From Nitrosopumilus oxyclinae (GTDB lineage Archaea > Thermoproteota > Nitrososphaeria > Nitrososphaerales > Nitrosopumilaceae), in NCBI RefSeq assembly GCF_013407165.1, contig NZ_CP026994.1, forward strand, positions 1,516,187-1,580,186: DNA of 64,000 bases, read 5' to 3'. The position numbers were made by a program, and so were the translations under genes. The notes below the pieces were generated by a model, which saw nothing but the letters and a program-made list of their open reading frames with translations, was not told where the DNA came from and searched no databases. Positions 14,787 to 22,175 of the stretch are shown in pieces (position 1 is the stretch's first letter; each line of letters begins with the position of its first letter).

Positions 14787-16574
14787 ATGAAATTAGAATA
14801 CAAAAATGATTTTCATTCCATTAAACAGTTCACTTCTACAGAATTGCCTGATTTTTCAATTTTAACCGGCGTTAATGGATCAGGCAAAACTCATCTTCTA
14901 AAAGCAATTCAAAATGGTGATGTTGTAATAGATTCTATTGAAGACGTAAACGATATAATTTATTTTGATTATATGGAATTTAGAGTAAGTAATGAACCTG
15001 AGCAGAATAGCTTTCAATTAAGACAAGAGCAAAAGGCTACTTGGGATCTACTTGACTCTCAAAATATTCCCCGATTTGGAACTTTAAAAAATAATTTGTT
15101 AAGTATAAAATCATCTATTTTTCCTATGACTGCCGACTCAGAAAAAATTTCTGAAATTGCTAAAACAAAAAATAAACCATTGTTATCATTAACTAAAAAA
15201 GATCTTGATGATGTAACATATGAAAAAATAAGTAATTATAAAAAAAGATTAAAACAAATTTTTTCTCACCCTGAGTTACTAAAACATGGTGGGACTTTAC
15301 CTACAATAGTATTTGTTTCAAAAAAATTTAATTCATTTTTAGATGAAATAACTTATGTTGAATTTACTAAATTATTTGAGCCTATTCATCTCAAGGAAAA
15401 TCTTTTACCTATTGAAATTGGTAAAATATTTCTAAAATATAGAATGAGTGAATTTCAGGAATGCTCTGCTAATTTACAAAAAATTAATGGAAATACTACT
15501 GAAATTAAAAAAAGAGCTGAAGAAAAATGCATGGAGCGTTATAATGGACAAAAACCATGGGAGGTAGTTAATTCATTTCTTAGTACATTTAGTAATTTTG
15601 ATTACAAACTTTCATTTCCTGAAGAATTAGATTTGTCCACTTATTCTAATCAGGATGGGCCTCTTTTCACACCTATGCTGTTAGATAAAAAACGTGACTT
15701 GGCAATTCCATATAATCAATTATCTTCTGGCGAACAAATTCTGTTTTCACTAGCCCTATGTTTATTCAAAAGTAAATCTGATAATATGTTTCCAAAACTA
15801 TTATTGCTTGATGAAATTGATGCTACACTTCATCCAAGTATGATTGAAAATCTTTTCAATGTGATTAATGAAGTATTTTTAAAAAATGGAACTAAGGTGA
15901 TATTATCTACTCACTCTCCTACAACAATTGCACTATCTGATGAAAATTCTGTTTTTGTTGTAAATAAAGATGGAGAAAATAAAATTGAAAAAAGTACTAA
16001 AAAAAATGCATTACATATTTTAACTGAGGGATTTGCAACCTTGGAAGAAGGATTACATTTAGCTGATCAATTAAGTAACAAAGAACTAGTTATCATTACT
16101 GAAGGAAAAAATGTACAATATATTAAAAAAACAATGGAATTTTTTGCAAATGACTTAATCGATAACGTAGATGTTCTTGAAGGTATTGAAGATATCACTG
16201 GAAAAGGGCAACTAAAATTATTTTGGGATTTGTTTTCATCTATTCCACATACTAACAAACTACTATTTGTTTGGGATCCTGATGTTGAAAATTATCGTAA
16301 TCTTGAAACCAAAAATAAAACATATGCTTATACATTTTTAAAAAATATATCAAATAACTTGTGTGACAAAGGAATTGAAAATCTGTTTTCAATTGAAATG
16401 TTTGATGGCTTTACTAAAACAATTACTGATGATGCAACTCAGGAAACAATTATTGAATTTAATGCTAAAAAATACAAAAATGATTTTCTTGATAGAATGA
16501 TGTTAAAAGGAGAAATTGAATTTCAGAATTTTAAACCTTTGTTTGACCACGTACGAACAATTCTTAATACTTAA
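14787..16574 (+). CDS. OLD-family-like ATPase with C-terminal TOPRIM nuclease domain
   Basis: About 595 aa from ATG 14787 (the frame extends to 14730; the internal TATA favours 14787). An ABC-type ATPase comes first: Walker A GVNGSGKTH at about residues 28-36, signature LSSGEQ near 312, Walker B LLLLDEIDATLH near 340, and switch histidine STHSPTT near 374. A TOPRIM-type domain follows: VIITEGKN near 435 supplies the acidic residue and LFVWDPDVEN near 494 the DxD. This order matches overcoming-lysogenisation-defect (OLD) nucleases, several of which act in phage defence. A membrane-protein gene follows 35 nt downstream. No UvrD-like GajB partner is encoded nearby. Confidence 0.82.
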   Translation: MKLEYKNDFHSIKQFTSTELPDFSILTGVNGSGKTHLLKAIQNGDVVIDSIEDVNDIIYFDYMEFRVSNEPEQNSFQLRQEQKATWDLLDSQNIPRFGTLKNNLLSIKSSIFPMTADSEKISEIAKTKNKPLLSLTKKDLDDVTYEKISNYKKRLKQIFSHPELLKHGGTLPTIVFVSKKFNSFLDEITYVEFTKLFEPIHLKENLLPIEIGKIFLKYRMSEFQECSANLQKINGNTTEIKKRAEEKCMERYNGQKPWEVVNSFLSTFSNFDYKLSFPEELDLSTYSNQDGPLFTPMLLDKKRDLAIPYNQLSSGEQILFSLALCLFKSKSDNMFPKLLLLDEIDATLHPSMIENLFNVINEVFLKNGTKVILSTHSPTTIALSDENSVFVVNKDGENKIEKSTKKNALHILTEGFATLEEGLHLADQLSNKELVIITEGKNVQYIKKTMEFFANDLIDNVDVLEGIEDITGKGQLKLFWDLFSSIPHTNKLLFVWDPDVENYRNLETKNKTYAYTFLKNISNNLCDKGIENLFSIEMFDGFTKTITDDATQETIIEFNAKKYKNDFLDRMMLKGEIEFQNFKPLFDHVRTILNT

Positions 16575-16609
16575 AAAATCGGATAATACATGTTTCTATA
16601 ATGTGATTT

Positions 16610-17437
16610 ATGTTGAATATCGATTTACTATTTGATTTTATTTCTGGTTTTGTATTTGCATTAATTGCATCAATGATTTTGTATATAGTGATAAAAACTG
16701 TATTTCCTTCTCCCCCTAGATTCATTCGTCGTCCTATAGATCAAAGAAGAAGGCATATTGAAGAAATAAGATATTCCTTAAAGCATGAATTTGGAGGATT
16801 TCGATATGTTCTACCCATTGTACTTGTTTTTTCAGTTGTAATGTATGCAACAGCAGTTGCAACAAGTACTGGATTTGATAAAAATTCAACATGGTATTCT
16901 TTAGTACTCACAACAGCCGTTGCTATTATCATTGCAATTGTTGTTGATGCTGTAAATAGAAAATCTAATCGTGAAATATTCTCTAGAATTAGAAAAATTG
17001 AAGGTTTAGTTCATGTAAAATTGGATCCAGATAACAATGGTAGAGATTCTGCACGATTCCATATTGGTTTTGCATTAGAAGGAATTTTGTATAATATGGG
17101 TGAATTGGAAAAGGAAATCAAATTATGGCTTAGAGAGGATAATATTGAAGAAAAAGAGATCATTAAGAAGAGATGTAATTATTTATGGAAAAATTCCCTT
17201 TGTCATTATGTTGAAATAATTAATGATTCAAAAAATTCTTCTGTATTGCTTTTTAATTCTGATATTATTAATAGATTAAGACTTATTTCAGAACAATGTA
17301 TAATCGATTTAACATTTGATGATGAACACCATATATGTAGACATATAGGATTTGATTTGATTATTATTCAATCATTATTACTGCTCGATATGTTGAAAAT
17401 TGAGACTAGATATAAGGATCTAATCTATCATGGATAA
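16610..17437 (+). CDS. Three-helix membrane protein with cytosolic domain, neighbour of OLD-like gene
   Basis: A 275-aa protein with hydrophobic helices at about residues 8-30, 66-85 and 96-114. A soluble helical domain of about 160 residues follows, with Cys and His (CRHIGFD near 246). It starts 35 nt after the OLD-like gene and shares its strong A/T bias. A membrane partner next to a nuclease ATPase would be compatible with an abortive-infection design, but the domain is not one I recognise. Confidence 0.55.
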   Translation: MLNIDLLFDFISGFVFALIASMILYIVIKTVFPSPPRFIRRPIDQRRRHIEEIRYSLKHEFGGFRYVLPIVLVFSVVMYATAVATSTGFDKNSTWYSLVLTTAVAIIIAIVVDAVNRKSNREIFSRIRKIEGLVHVKLDPDNNGRDSARFHIGFALEGILYNMGELEKEIKLWLREDNIEEKEIIKKRCNYLWKNSLCHYVEIINDSKNSSVLLFNSDIINRLRLISEQCIIDLTFDDEHHICRHIGFDLIIIQSLLLLDMLKIETRYKDLIYHG

Positions 17438-17479
17438 ACTTGGAACGCAATCATTTCCAATATTTTGGAGGTCTAAGAA

Positions 17480-17692
17480 ATGATTAGATCTATAGGTGTT
17501 ATTGGACTTCTGTTGAATTTATGGTCATTGATTACTTTATTTTCTATTCTTGGTCTGATATCACCAGATTTCAATTCTATTTCTATTGGTTCTATACTTT
17601 TTAGAAATATTTCTGATGGGTCTAATCTTTTATTGGGATTAATTGTATTTATTATTGGTTCAATAATGATCTACAAAACATTTGGACGTTAA
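17480..17692 (+). CDS. 70-aa two-helix membrane protein
   Basis: Two hydrophobic segments (residues about 5-28 and 48-65) separated by a short polar loop. The gene starts 42 nt after the preceding membrane-protein gene, with a GGAGG sequence (17467-17471) about 8 nt before its ATG that could act as a Shine-Dalgarno site. This spacing suggests a three-gene unit with the OLD-like ATPase. Function unknown. Confidence 0.5.
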   Translation: MIRSIGVIGLLLNLWSLITLFSILGLISPDFNSISIGSILFRNISDGSNLLLGLIVFIIGSIMIYKTFGR

Positions 17693-17700
17693 TTTTAGTA

Positions 17701-18921
17701 TTATTCTATAATTTCAAGAATTTTCTCTGGAGGAATTTGACCGTAACTTTTCTTCAATTCGTCCATGTTGTTCCATCCTCCGATCTCTGCAATTAATCCA
17801 TAATTGTAATCTGTTTTTGATAACCAGTAATGTGCACCAATATGGCGTAATGCATGTGTTGGGTGATGTTGAAAATAGGATGCTTGTTTTCCCAAGTGTT
17901 TGTAAATTTGTTTTAGATAATATGAGATATTTTTTGTAAACTTGTATTTTATGATATTATTTTCGTGAATTCTTTGTCCTCCTCTACTTTTTAGTAAATC
18001 CAAACTTGTCTGAGTATCTTTTCTGCTGATATACTTTAACCACTTTCCACCTCGAATATGATCAGTCTTTGTTTCGATTGCAGTCATTAGGTAAGTTGTA
18101 TTCCCTGATTTTTTAGAAACTGATTCTGTATATTCTAGTGGCATGTTGTATAATGCATCAAATCTTGCACAAGACTCTATTCCAACCCAGAACCAGCGGT
18201 AAACATCTGAATCCAATCCCCACTTTTCCTTGATGTATTCATCTGCTCTTTGTAATTCATCATCTGTTAGTCTGATGTCGCTGTACTTGCCATGCCCTAG
18301 AACTTTTTGTGACATAATACCCGTAACTCCTTTCTGCCAGAAGAGATTGTAAAACATACAAAAGTCTCTGACTGCTTGGACTCGCGCGTATATTCCTGTG
18401 TTTAGTCCAGTTGGTTTTGAGCCGCTCTTTGACTGGATTGCATTTCCTGACGTATAGAATTTGGCAAAGGTTCGCATAATTTTTTCAGTTCTCCTGTGAG
18501 ATACTATGAGATCTTGGGGTTCTATCTTGCAGGTATTGCATACTGTCTCAAGACAGCATATTCTTCTGTCCCAGTTCTTGAGCGGACTTCCTCCCTTTCT
18601 TGTTAATAGATCATCAATCCATTCTGTGACTAGCGGGTCTCCTGTAATTAGATGGTTCTTGTTAAACTGGCGGAACTTTGTATCCTCGGGAAGTTTTGGT
18701 AAGACTAGCCTGTCTTTAGTTTTGAGAATCTTTGATTCTCCTTTCATCTTTTTTACGTATCTGTATATTGTATCCCTTGACACTCCGAGGACTTTGGCAG
18801 TCTCCGTTACTGTTAGTGGATATGGTCTGGTACCTGTACCGTGTAACAGATTGTAGATTTCATTTGTTATTTGATCTTCTGTTGCTCTTTTCTTTTGTAG
18901 TCTTATGTGAGGTCTGCTCAA
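17701..18921 (-). CDS. Tyrosine recombinase/integrase with N-terminal HTH
   Basis: A 406-aa site-specific recombinase. Near residues 38-60 an HTH motif reads LTVTETAKVLGVSRDTIYRY, then a SAM-like core-binding region with a CCLETVCNTC cysteine group. The catalytic domain shows ARFDAL (first Arg, about residue 253), HALRHIG (HxxR, about 355-358), a GGWNN turn and the nucleophile in SYGQ (about 392). It lies at the right end of the element and reads inward, as integrases often do. The less A/T-rich codon use differs from its downstream neighbours. The gene appears intact. Confidence 0.88.
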   Translation of the reverse strand: MSRPHIRLQKKRATEDQITNEIYNLLHGTGTRPYPLTVTETAKVLGVSRDTIYRYVKKMKGESKILKTKDRLVLPKLPEDTKFRQFNKNHLITGDPLVTEWIDDLLTRKGGSPLKNWDRRICCLETVCNTCKIEPQDLIVSHRRTEKIMRTFAKFYTSGNAIQSKSGSKPTGLNTGIYARVQAVRDFCMFYNLFWQKGVTGIMSQKVLGHGKYSDIRLTDDELQRADEYIKEKWGLDSDVYRWFWVGIESCARFDALYNMPLEYTESVSKKSGNTTYLMTAIETKTDHIRGGKWLKYISRKDTQTSLDLLKSRGGQRIHENNIIKYKFTKNISYYLKQIYKHLGKQASYFQHHPTHALRHIGAHYWLSKTDYNYGLIAEIGGWNNMDELKKSYGQIPPEKILEIIE

Positions 18922-18988
18922 AAATATTTTCCTCCAAAAAGAAGGTCATACCAAAAATATTTTGAAAGTTTTTTTGATGTAAAGAATA

Positions 18989-19015
18989 GATATGATGGTT
19001 TCATATCTGACACTT
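18989..19015. repeat. Right-end hairpin and inverted copy of TGTCAGAT repeat
   Basis: GATATGA (18989-18995) and TCATATC (19001-19007) form a 7-bp inverted repeat with a 5-nt loop. It overlaps TATCTGACACTT (19004-19015), the reverse complement of 9706-9717. The site lies between the integrase start and the next gene, so it could be an operator or a recombinase-binding end. Confidence 0.6.
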
Positions 19016-19067
19016 GAACATCTTCTAAAAAGACTTAAGTTCAATTATTTCTCAAATTTATTTATCA

Positions 19068-19409
19068 TTGTCAGAAGAAAAAGATCGACTAGAGACAATA
19101 TTCAAACTTCAAAAAGGACTATCAAGTATGATGAAACTGGATAGATATCCAAAAGATTCTGAAGGAAGAATTTCTGCTTTATGTACTGCCATAATGCATG
19201 AGGCTGTAGAACTACAAAGAACAACAAACTGGAAATGGTGGAAAACTCCTGTAGAATTTGATGAAGCCGAAGCAAGGGAAGAATTAATTGATATTTGGCA
19301 TTTTGTTGTGCAGGCTTCTCTCGAACTAAAACTTACACCTGATGATATTTTAGATGAATACAAAAAGAAAAATGAAATCAATCGTGAAAGACAAAGAACA
19401 GGTTATTAA
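19068..19409 (+). CDS. All-alpha NTP pyrophosphatase (dUTPase/MazG-like)
   Basis: A 113-aa helical protein starting with TTG at 19068. It contains HEAVELQRTTNWKWWK (about residues 42-57) and REELIDIWHFVVQ (about 68-80), the ExxE...ExxD metal-binding pattern of all-alpha dUTPase/MazG-type enzymes that hydrolyse noncanonical or excess nucleoside triphosphates. The LQ-TNWKWWK element resembles dimeric dUTPases. It flanks the right end of the element and could belong to either side. The start codon is inferred from frame and length. Confidence 0.75.
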   Translation: MSEEKDRLETIFKLQKGLSSMMKLDRYPKDSEGRISALCTAIMHEAVELQRTTNWKWWKTPVEFDEAEAREELIDIWHFVVQASLELKLTPDDILDEYKKKNEINRERQRTGY

Positions 19410-19413
19410 AAAA

Positions 19414-19881
19414 TTAGAATTTTTTAAAAATTACTTCAGTTTCAGTTACATTAATCAAATTTACAAGTTTTACATTATCTTGAAAATATTTTATTTCTGA
19501 TTTTGAAACGGTGAGAAATGGATCTGGACTAGATGAATTAATTATTCTATTATTTTGATCAGTTCCATTTTTATGAAGTTGAAATAATGAATGACCTGAT
19601 TTATGTCCCCAAACATCTTTGCCACATACAATTATGGTATTGACTTTGTGATTTTTGTTTACATATTTTATAATAGAATCAATTCCTTTGTTTTCAGAAA
19701 GTAATCTCCCCACAATTGATATTTTGTTTAGCATTTCAGAATTTGCAATATTTTTGAGCAAATCCATGCTTGAAAGAGTACAAATTGCTATCTTAGAATC
19801 AGGATTTCCAAGATAAAATTCTTCATTAATAGGTAAAATGACTTTACAAAGTTCTCCAATTGCCTCACCAATTACATTCAC
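19414..19881 (-). CDS. MtrA-like (tetrahydromethanopterin S-methyltransferase subunit A family) protein
   Basis: A 155-aa protein whose pattern follows the soluble domain of MtrA, the corrinoid-carrying subunit of the methanogen methyltransferase. GNPDSKIAICTL is at residues 25-36, LSENKGIDSIIKYV near 61-74, and VCGKDVWGHKSGHSLFQLHK at about 85-104, keeping the histidine that in MtrA contacts cobalt. It lacks the C-terminal membrane helix and no other mtr subunits are present. It overlaps the upstream DegT aminotransferase gene by 4 bp. A B12-dependent or structural role is possible; methanogenesis is not implied. Confidence 0.7.
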   Translation of the reverse strand: MNVIGEAIGELCKVILPINEEFYLGNPDSKIAICTLSSMDLLKNIANSEMLNKISIVGRLLSENKGIDSIIKYVNKNHKVNTIIVCGKDVWGHKSGHSLFQLHKNGTDQNNRIINSSSPDPFLTVSKSEIKYFQDNVKLVNLINVTETEVIFKKF

Positions 19882-20963
19882 AATATTTCACGCATTGTTT
19901 TAGCAATAAATTCAATATTTTTCTGAGTTACATTTGGATGGATTGGTAAAGATAGTACATGTGAAGCTGCCCAATCAGTAACAGGCAATTTTGTTTTGAG
20001 TTTGTAAAATGGTGTTTTATGTACAGGTGTAGGATAGTAGGATGCTGCACCAATTCCTTTATCATTTAATTTTTTTAATAGTTTATCACGTTTATCAGTT
20101 GAAATTGTATATAGATACCAATTTACATTTTCATTTTTTCTTTCTTTTGGTAAAACAAGATCAAGATCAGAAATTAATTTTGTTAAACGTTGAGAATTAT
20201 TTTTTCTAGATTTTAAAAATTTAGGAAGTTTTTTTATTTGTACAGTTGCTATTGCTGCATTTATTTCTGGCAATCTTAAATTTAGACCAAACACTCGAGT
20301 ATCATAACCATGAACCATTCCATGATTTCTAATCATTAGCAGTTTATCTCTGAGATTTTTATTATTAGTTACAACAAAACCGCCTTCTCCTGCAGTCATT
20401 ACTTTAGCAGGATACATACTGTAACATCCCATTTCAAAGAAAGTTCCAGTGTGTTTTCCTTTGTAAGTAGAACCTAATGATTGTGCAGAATCTTCTATGA
20501 TAGGGATATTATGTTTTTTAGATATTTCAGAAAGTCTTTCAATATTTGCTACATTTCCATACAGATGAACTGGGATTATTGCTCGTGTTCTTTTTGTAAT
20601 TTTTTTTATTAAATCATCAGGATCTATAGTATAATTTTCTTTTAAGATATCAACAAAAACTGGTTTTGCTCCAGTTGCAACTACTGCATTTGCAGTTGCT
20701 ACAAATGTAAATGATGGGAGTAAAACTTCATCTCCTTTTTTAATATCCAATGCATAAAGTGCGGCCTGTAATGCTGCAGTACCAGAATTTACTGCAATGG
20801 CATATTTTGATTTTACAAAAGATGCCACAGATTTTTCAAATTCCTGAACATGTTTTCCGCCTAAATTAGCAGCAGATGTTAAAGCTCCATTTTTAAGAAT
20901 TGACGTGACTACATCTATCTCTTCTTTACCCACAATAGGAATGTTAATTGCAATTTTCAACAA
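19878..20963 (-). CDS. DegT/DnrJ/EryC1/StrS-family aminotransferase
   Basis: A 361-aa PLP-dependent sugar aminotransferase-like protein. SGTAALQAALYALDI (about residues 60-74) is the cofactor-phosphate region, FVDI then EDSAQSLGSTYKGKHTG the substrate region, and MYPAKVMTAGEGG near 183-195 carries the PLP lysine. The family aminates keto-sugars for surface polysaccharides. No glycosyltransferases lie adjacent here; instead it is coupled by a 4-bp overlap to the MtrA-like gene, an unexpected pairing. Confidence 0.88.
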   Translation of the reverse strand: MLKIAINIPIVGKEEIDVVTSILKNGALTSAANLGGKHVQEFEKSVASFVKSKYAIAVNSGTAALQAALYALDIKKGDEVLLPSFTFVATANAVVATGAKPVFVDILKENYTIDPDDLIKKITKRTRAIIPVHLYGNVANIERLSEISKKHNIPIIEDSAQSLGSTYKGKHTGTFFEMGCYSMYPAKVMTAGEGGFVVTNNKNLRDKLLMIRNHGMVHGYDTRVFGLNLRLPEINAAIATVQIKKLPKFLKSRKNNSQRLTKLISDLDLVLPKERKNENVNWYLYTISTDKRDKLLKKLNDKGIGAASYYPTPVHKTPFYKLKTKLPVTDWAASHVLSLPIHPNVTQKNIEFIAKTMREIL

Positions 20964-21042
20964 TATTCTTGTTTATAACTAGTCTATAAATCTCAGCAAA
21001 GAAACATGAATTTTTATATTTCAAAATTTGGCAAACGGCATC

Positions 21043-21618
21043 ATGAAGCCACGTCATCTTGAAAAAACAGATCCAGGCTACAAAGTATATCTATACATTT
21101 TCTATATCTGCGGAATCATAATGACATCATCATTAGTTTTCGGAGTATATGTCACCACAATAGAATGGCTGGAAAATGGAACATATGTTATGGGAGAAGT
21201 AATTCACAATACAACCATACCATTTGAAAATTTTGCAAGAGTAACTACTTGGATATTTTTCTCTACAATAATTGGATGGTATTGTGTTACAAGAATTGGA
21301 TGGAGAAGAACTGCTGGCGATAAAATTGTCGGTACAAAAATGGCATTACTTCAATTAATGTTATTAGGATTTTCAATAATTTCACTTTATGAAGTATTAT
21401 ACAATTTTACTGTGTTAAATGCACAAATGACTGCAGGTGTTATCAATGGGATGGTTCCAGACATTGATAAATTATCAGTTGCGTATCCAGATCCTGATAG
21501 ACCATGGAATTTAGTATTTGCAACCAAAGTTTTTCTTGCATCATTTATCATTAGTTCCCATGCATTTTATCTCAGTGTAAAACCAAGAAAAAATCTAGAT
21601 GAATCAAAAATTGATTAG
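21043..21618 (+). CDS. Four-helix membrane protein, function unknown
   Basis: A 191-aa membrane protein from the ATG at 21043; TTTTTATATT at 21011-21020 lies about 27 nt upstream, supporting this start over the in-frame TTG at 21028. Hydrophobic helices are at about residues 15-38, 64-84, 101-122 and 158-178. The proline-rich loop DKLSVAYPDPDRPW lies before the last helix. No cofactor motif recognised. It may be part of a lineage-specific membrane complex, but I cannot assign one. Confidence 0.6.
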   Translation: MKPRHLEKTDPGYKVYLYIFYICGIIMTSSLVFGVYVTTIEWLENGTYVMGEVIHNTTIPFENFARVTTWIFFSTIIGWYCVTRIGWRRTAGDKIVGTKMALLQLMLLGFSIISLYEVLYNFTVLNAQMTAGVINGMVPDIDKLSVAYPDPDRPWNLVFATKVFLASFIISSHAFYLSVKPRKNLDESKID

Positions 21619-21665
21619 TTTTTTCTTTACAGAATAATTTTCGAAAAAAACTATATCAACTATGA

Positions 21666-21869
21666 ATGGCTAATTTGTTCATGGGATTATTTGGTTCTAG
21701 TAAAAATGAATTAAAATGTAAAAAATGTGGTACAATCCTTCCAGATTCTGATAGATTAAAGAAACATCAAGAAAAAGCACACAATAAGAAAAAAGAAAAA
21801 TGCAGAGCTTGTGGAGCTGAATTTGATTATTCAGAAGATTTGAGAAAACACAAGAAGAATTGTAAATAA
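21666..21869 (+). CDS. Two-finger C2H2 zinc protein
   Basis: A 67-aa protein with two classic C2H2 fingers: CKKCGTILPDSDRLKKHQEK followed by AH, and CRACGAEFDYSEDLRKHKKN followed by C. The linker is lysine-rich, favouring nucleic-acid binding. The N-terminus MANLFMGLFGSSK is hydrophobic. The gene ends 2 nt from the convergent gene at 21872. Confidence 0.75.
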   Translation: MANLFMGLFGSSKNELKCKKCGTILPDSDRLKKHQEKAHNKKKEKCRACGAEFDYSEDLRKHKKNCK

Positions 21870-21871
21870 AA

Positions 21872-22081
21872 TTATTCAGACAACCCAGATTCATAATTTG
21901 GTTGTCTTTTCAGAGCTTTTTCAATTGCATCTAAATTTTTAATTTCATTTTTAGAATTCATTGATAAAGTATTGATCATTTCTGAGCCTAATTGGACTGA
22001 TTGTTCAGGTAACGTTTCAAGAAATTTTTCAAGGGCTTTTCTATAATTTGAAATTAATTCTAAACCTTCTTCGAGAGTCAT
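21872..22081 (-). CDS. 69-aa helical protein of unknown function
   Basis: A short acidic, probably all-helical protein (MTLEEGLELISNYRKALEKF and onward) without cysteines or membrane segments. It lies between the convergent zinc-finger gene and the divergent tyrosyl-tRNA synthetase gene. Nothing further can be inferred. Confidence 0.5.
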   Translation of the reverse strand: MTLEEGLELISNYRKALEKFLETLPEQSVQLGSEMINTLSMNSKNEIKNLDAIEKALKRQPNYESGLSE

Positions 22082-22175
22082 AAACAGTATGAAAATATCT
22101 TCTATTCAAACCTTCTAGATTGAAACTTGAACTTTGAATAACTTTATACGTTTACTTCTCAAAAGTTGTTTTGAT

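Larger units (their letters stand above)
9696..19015. mobile_element. Probable integrated genomic element bounded by 12-bp inverted repeats
   Basis: About 9.3 kb between the PfkB and NTP pyrophosphatase genes with a cargo unlike its flanks. It holds a tyrosine recombinase near the right end, an OLD-like ATPase/TOPRIM protein, a DNase I-fold protein, a GH5-like glycosidase operon and several small membrane proteins. The left end is a repeat cluster (9696-9930). AAGTGTCAGATA at 9706-9717 recurs inverted as TATCTGACACTT at 19004-19015. Base composition shifts inside: 10-14.5 kb and the integrase gene are less A/T-rich than the 14.7-17.7 kb part. No direct-repeat att pair or tRNA target was found, so the ends are approximate. 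Confidence 0.6.

Noticed and set aside
14787-17437. Gabija-type (GajA-GajB) system
   Set aside because: The OLD-like protein resembles GajA, but the next gene encodes a membrane protein, not a UvrD-like helicase.
18506-18965. Long open frames antisense to the integrase gene
   Set aside because: They are shadows of the recombinase reading frame, with hydrophobic leucine/serine-rich translations and no independent support.
9660-19039. TTCTAAAA at 9660 and at about 19022 as a direct-repeat att site
   Set aside because: Only 8 bp of low-complexity A/T sequence, expected by chance in this composition. No longer direct repeat was found by eye.
19414-19881. MtrA-like gene as evidence for methanogenesis
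   Set aside because: No other mtr, mcr or related genes are here, and the membrane anchor is missing; the rest of the window fits an ammonia oxidiser.
21043-21618. Membrane protein as an ammonia monooxygenase subunit
   Set aside because: Helix count and motifs do not match AmoA, AmoB or AmoC as I know them, and no amo neighbours are present.
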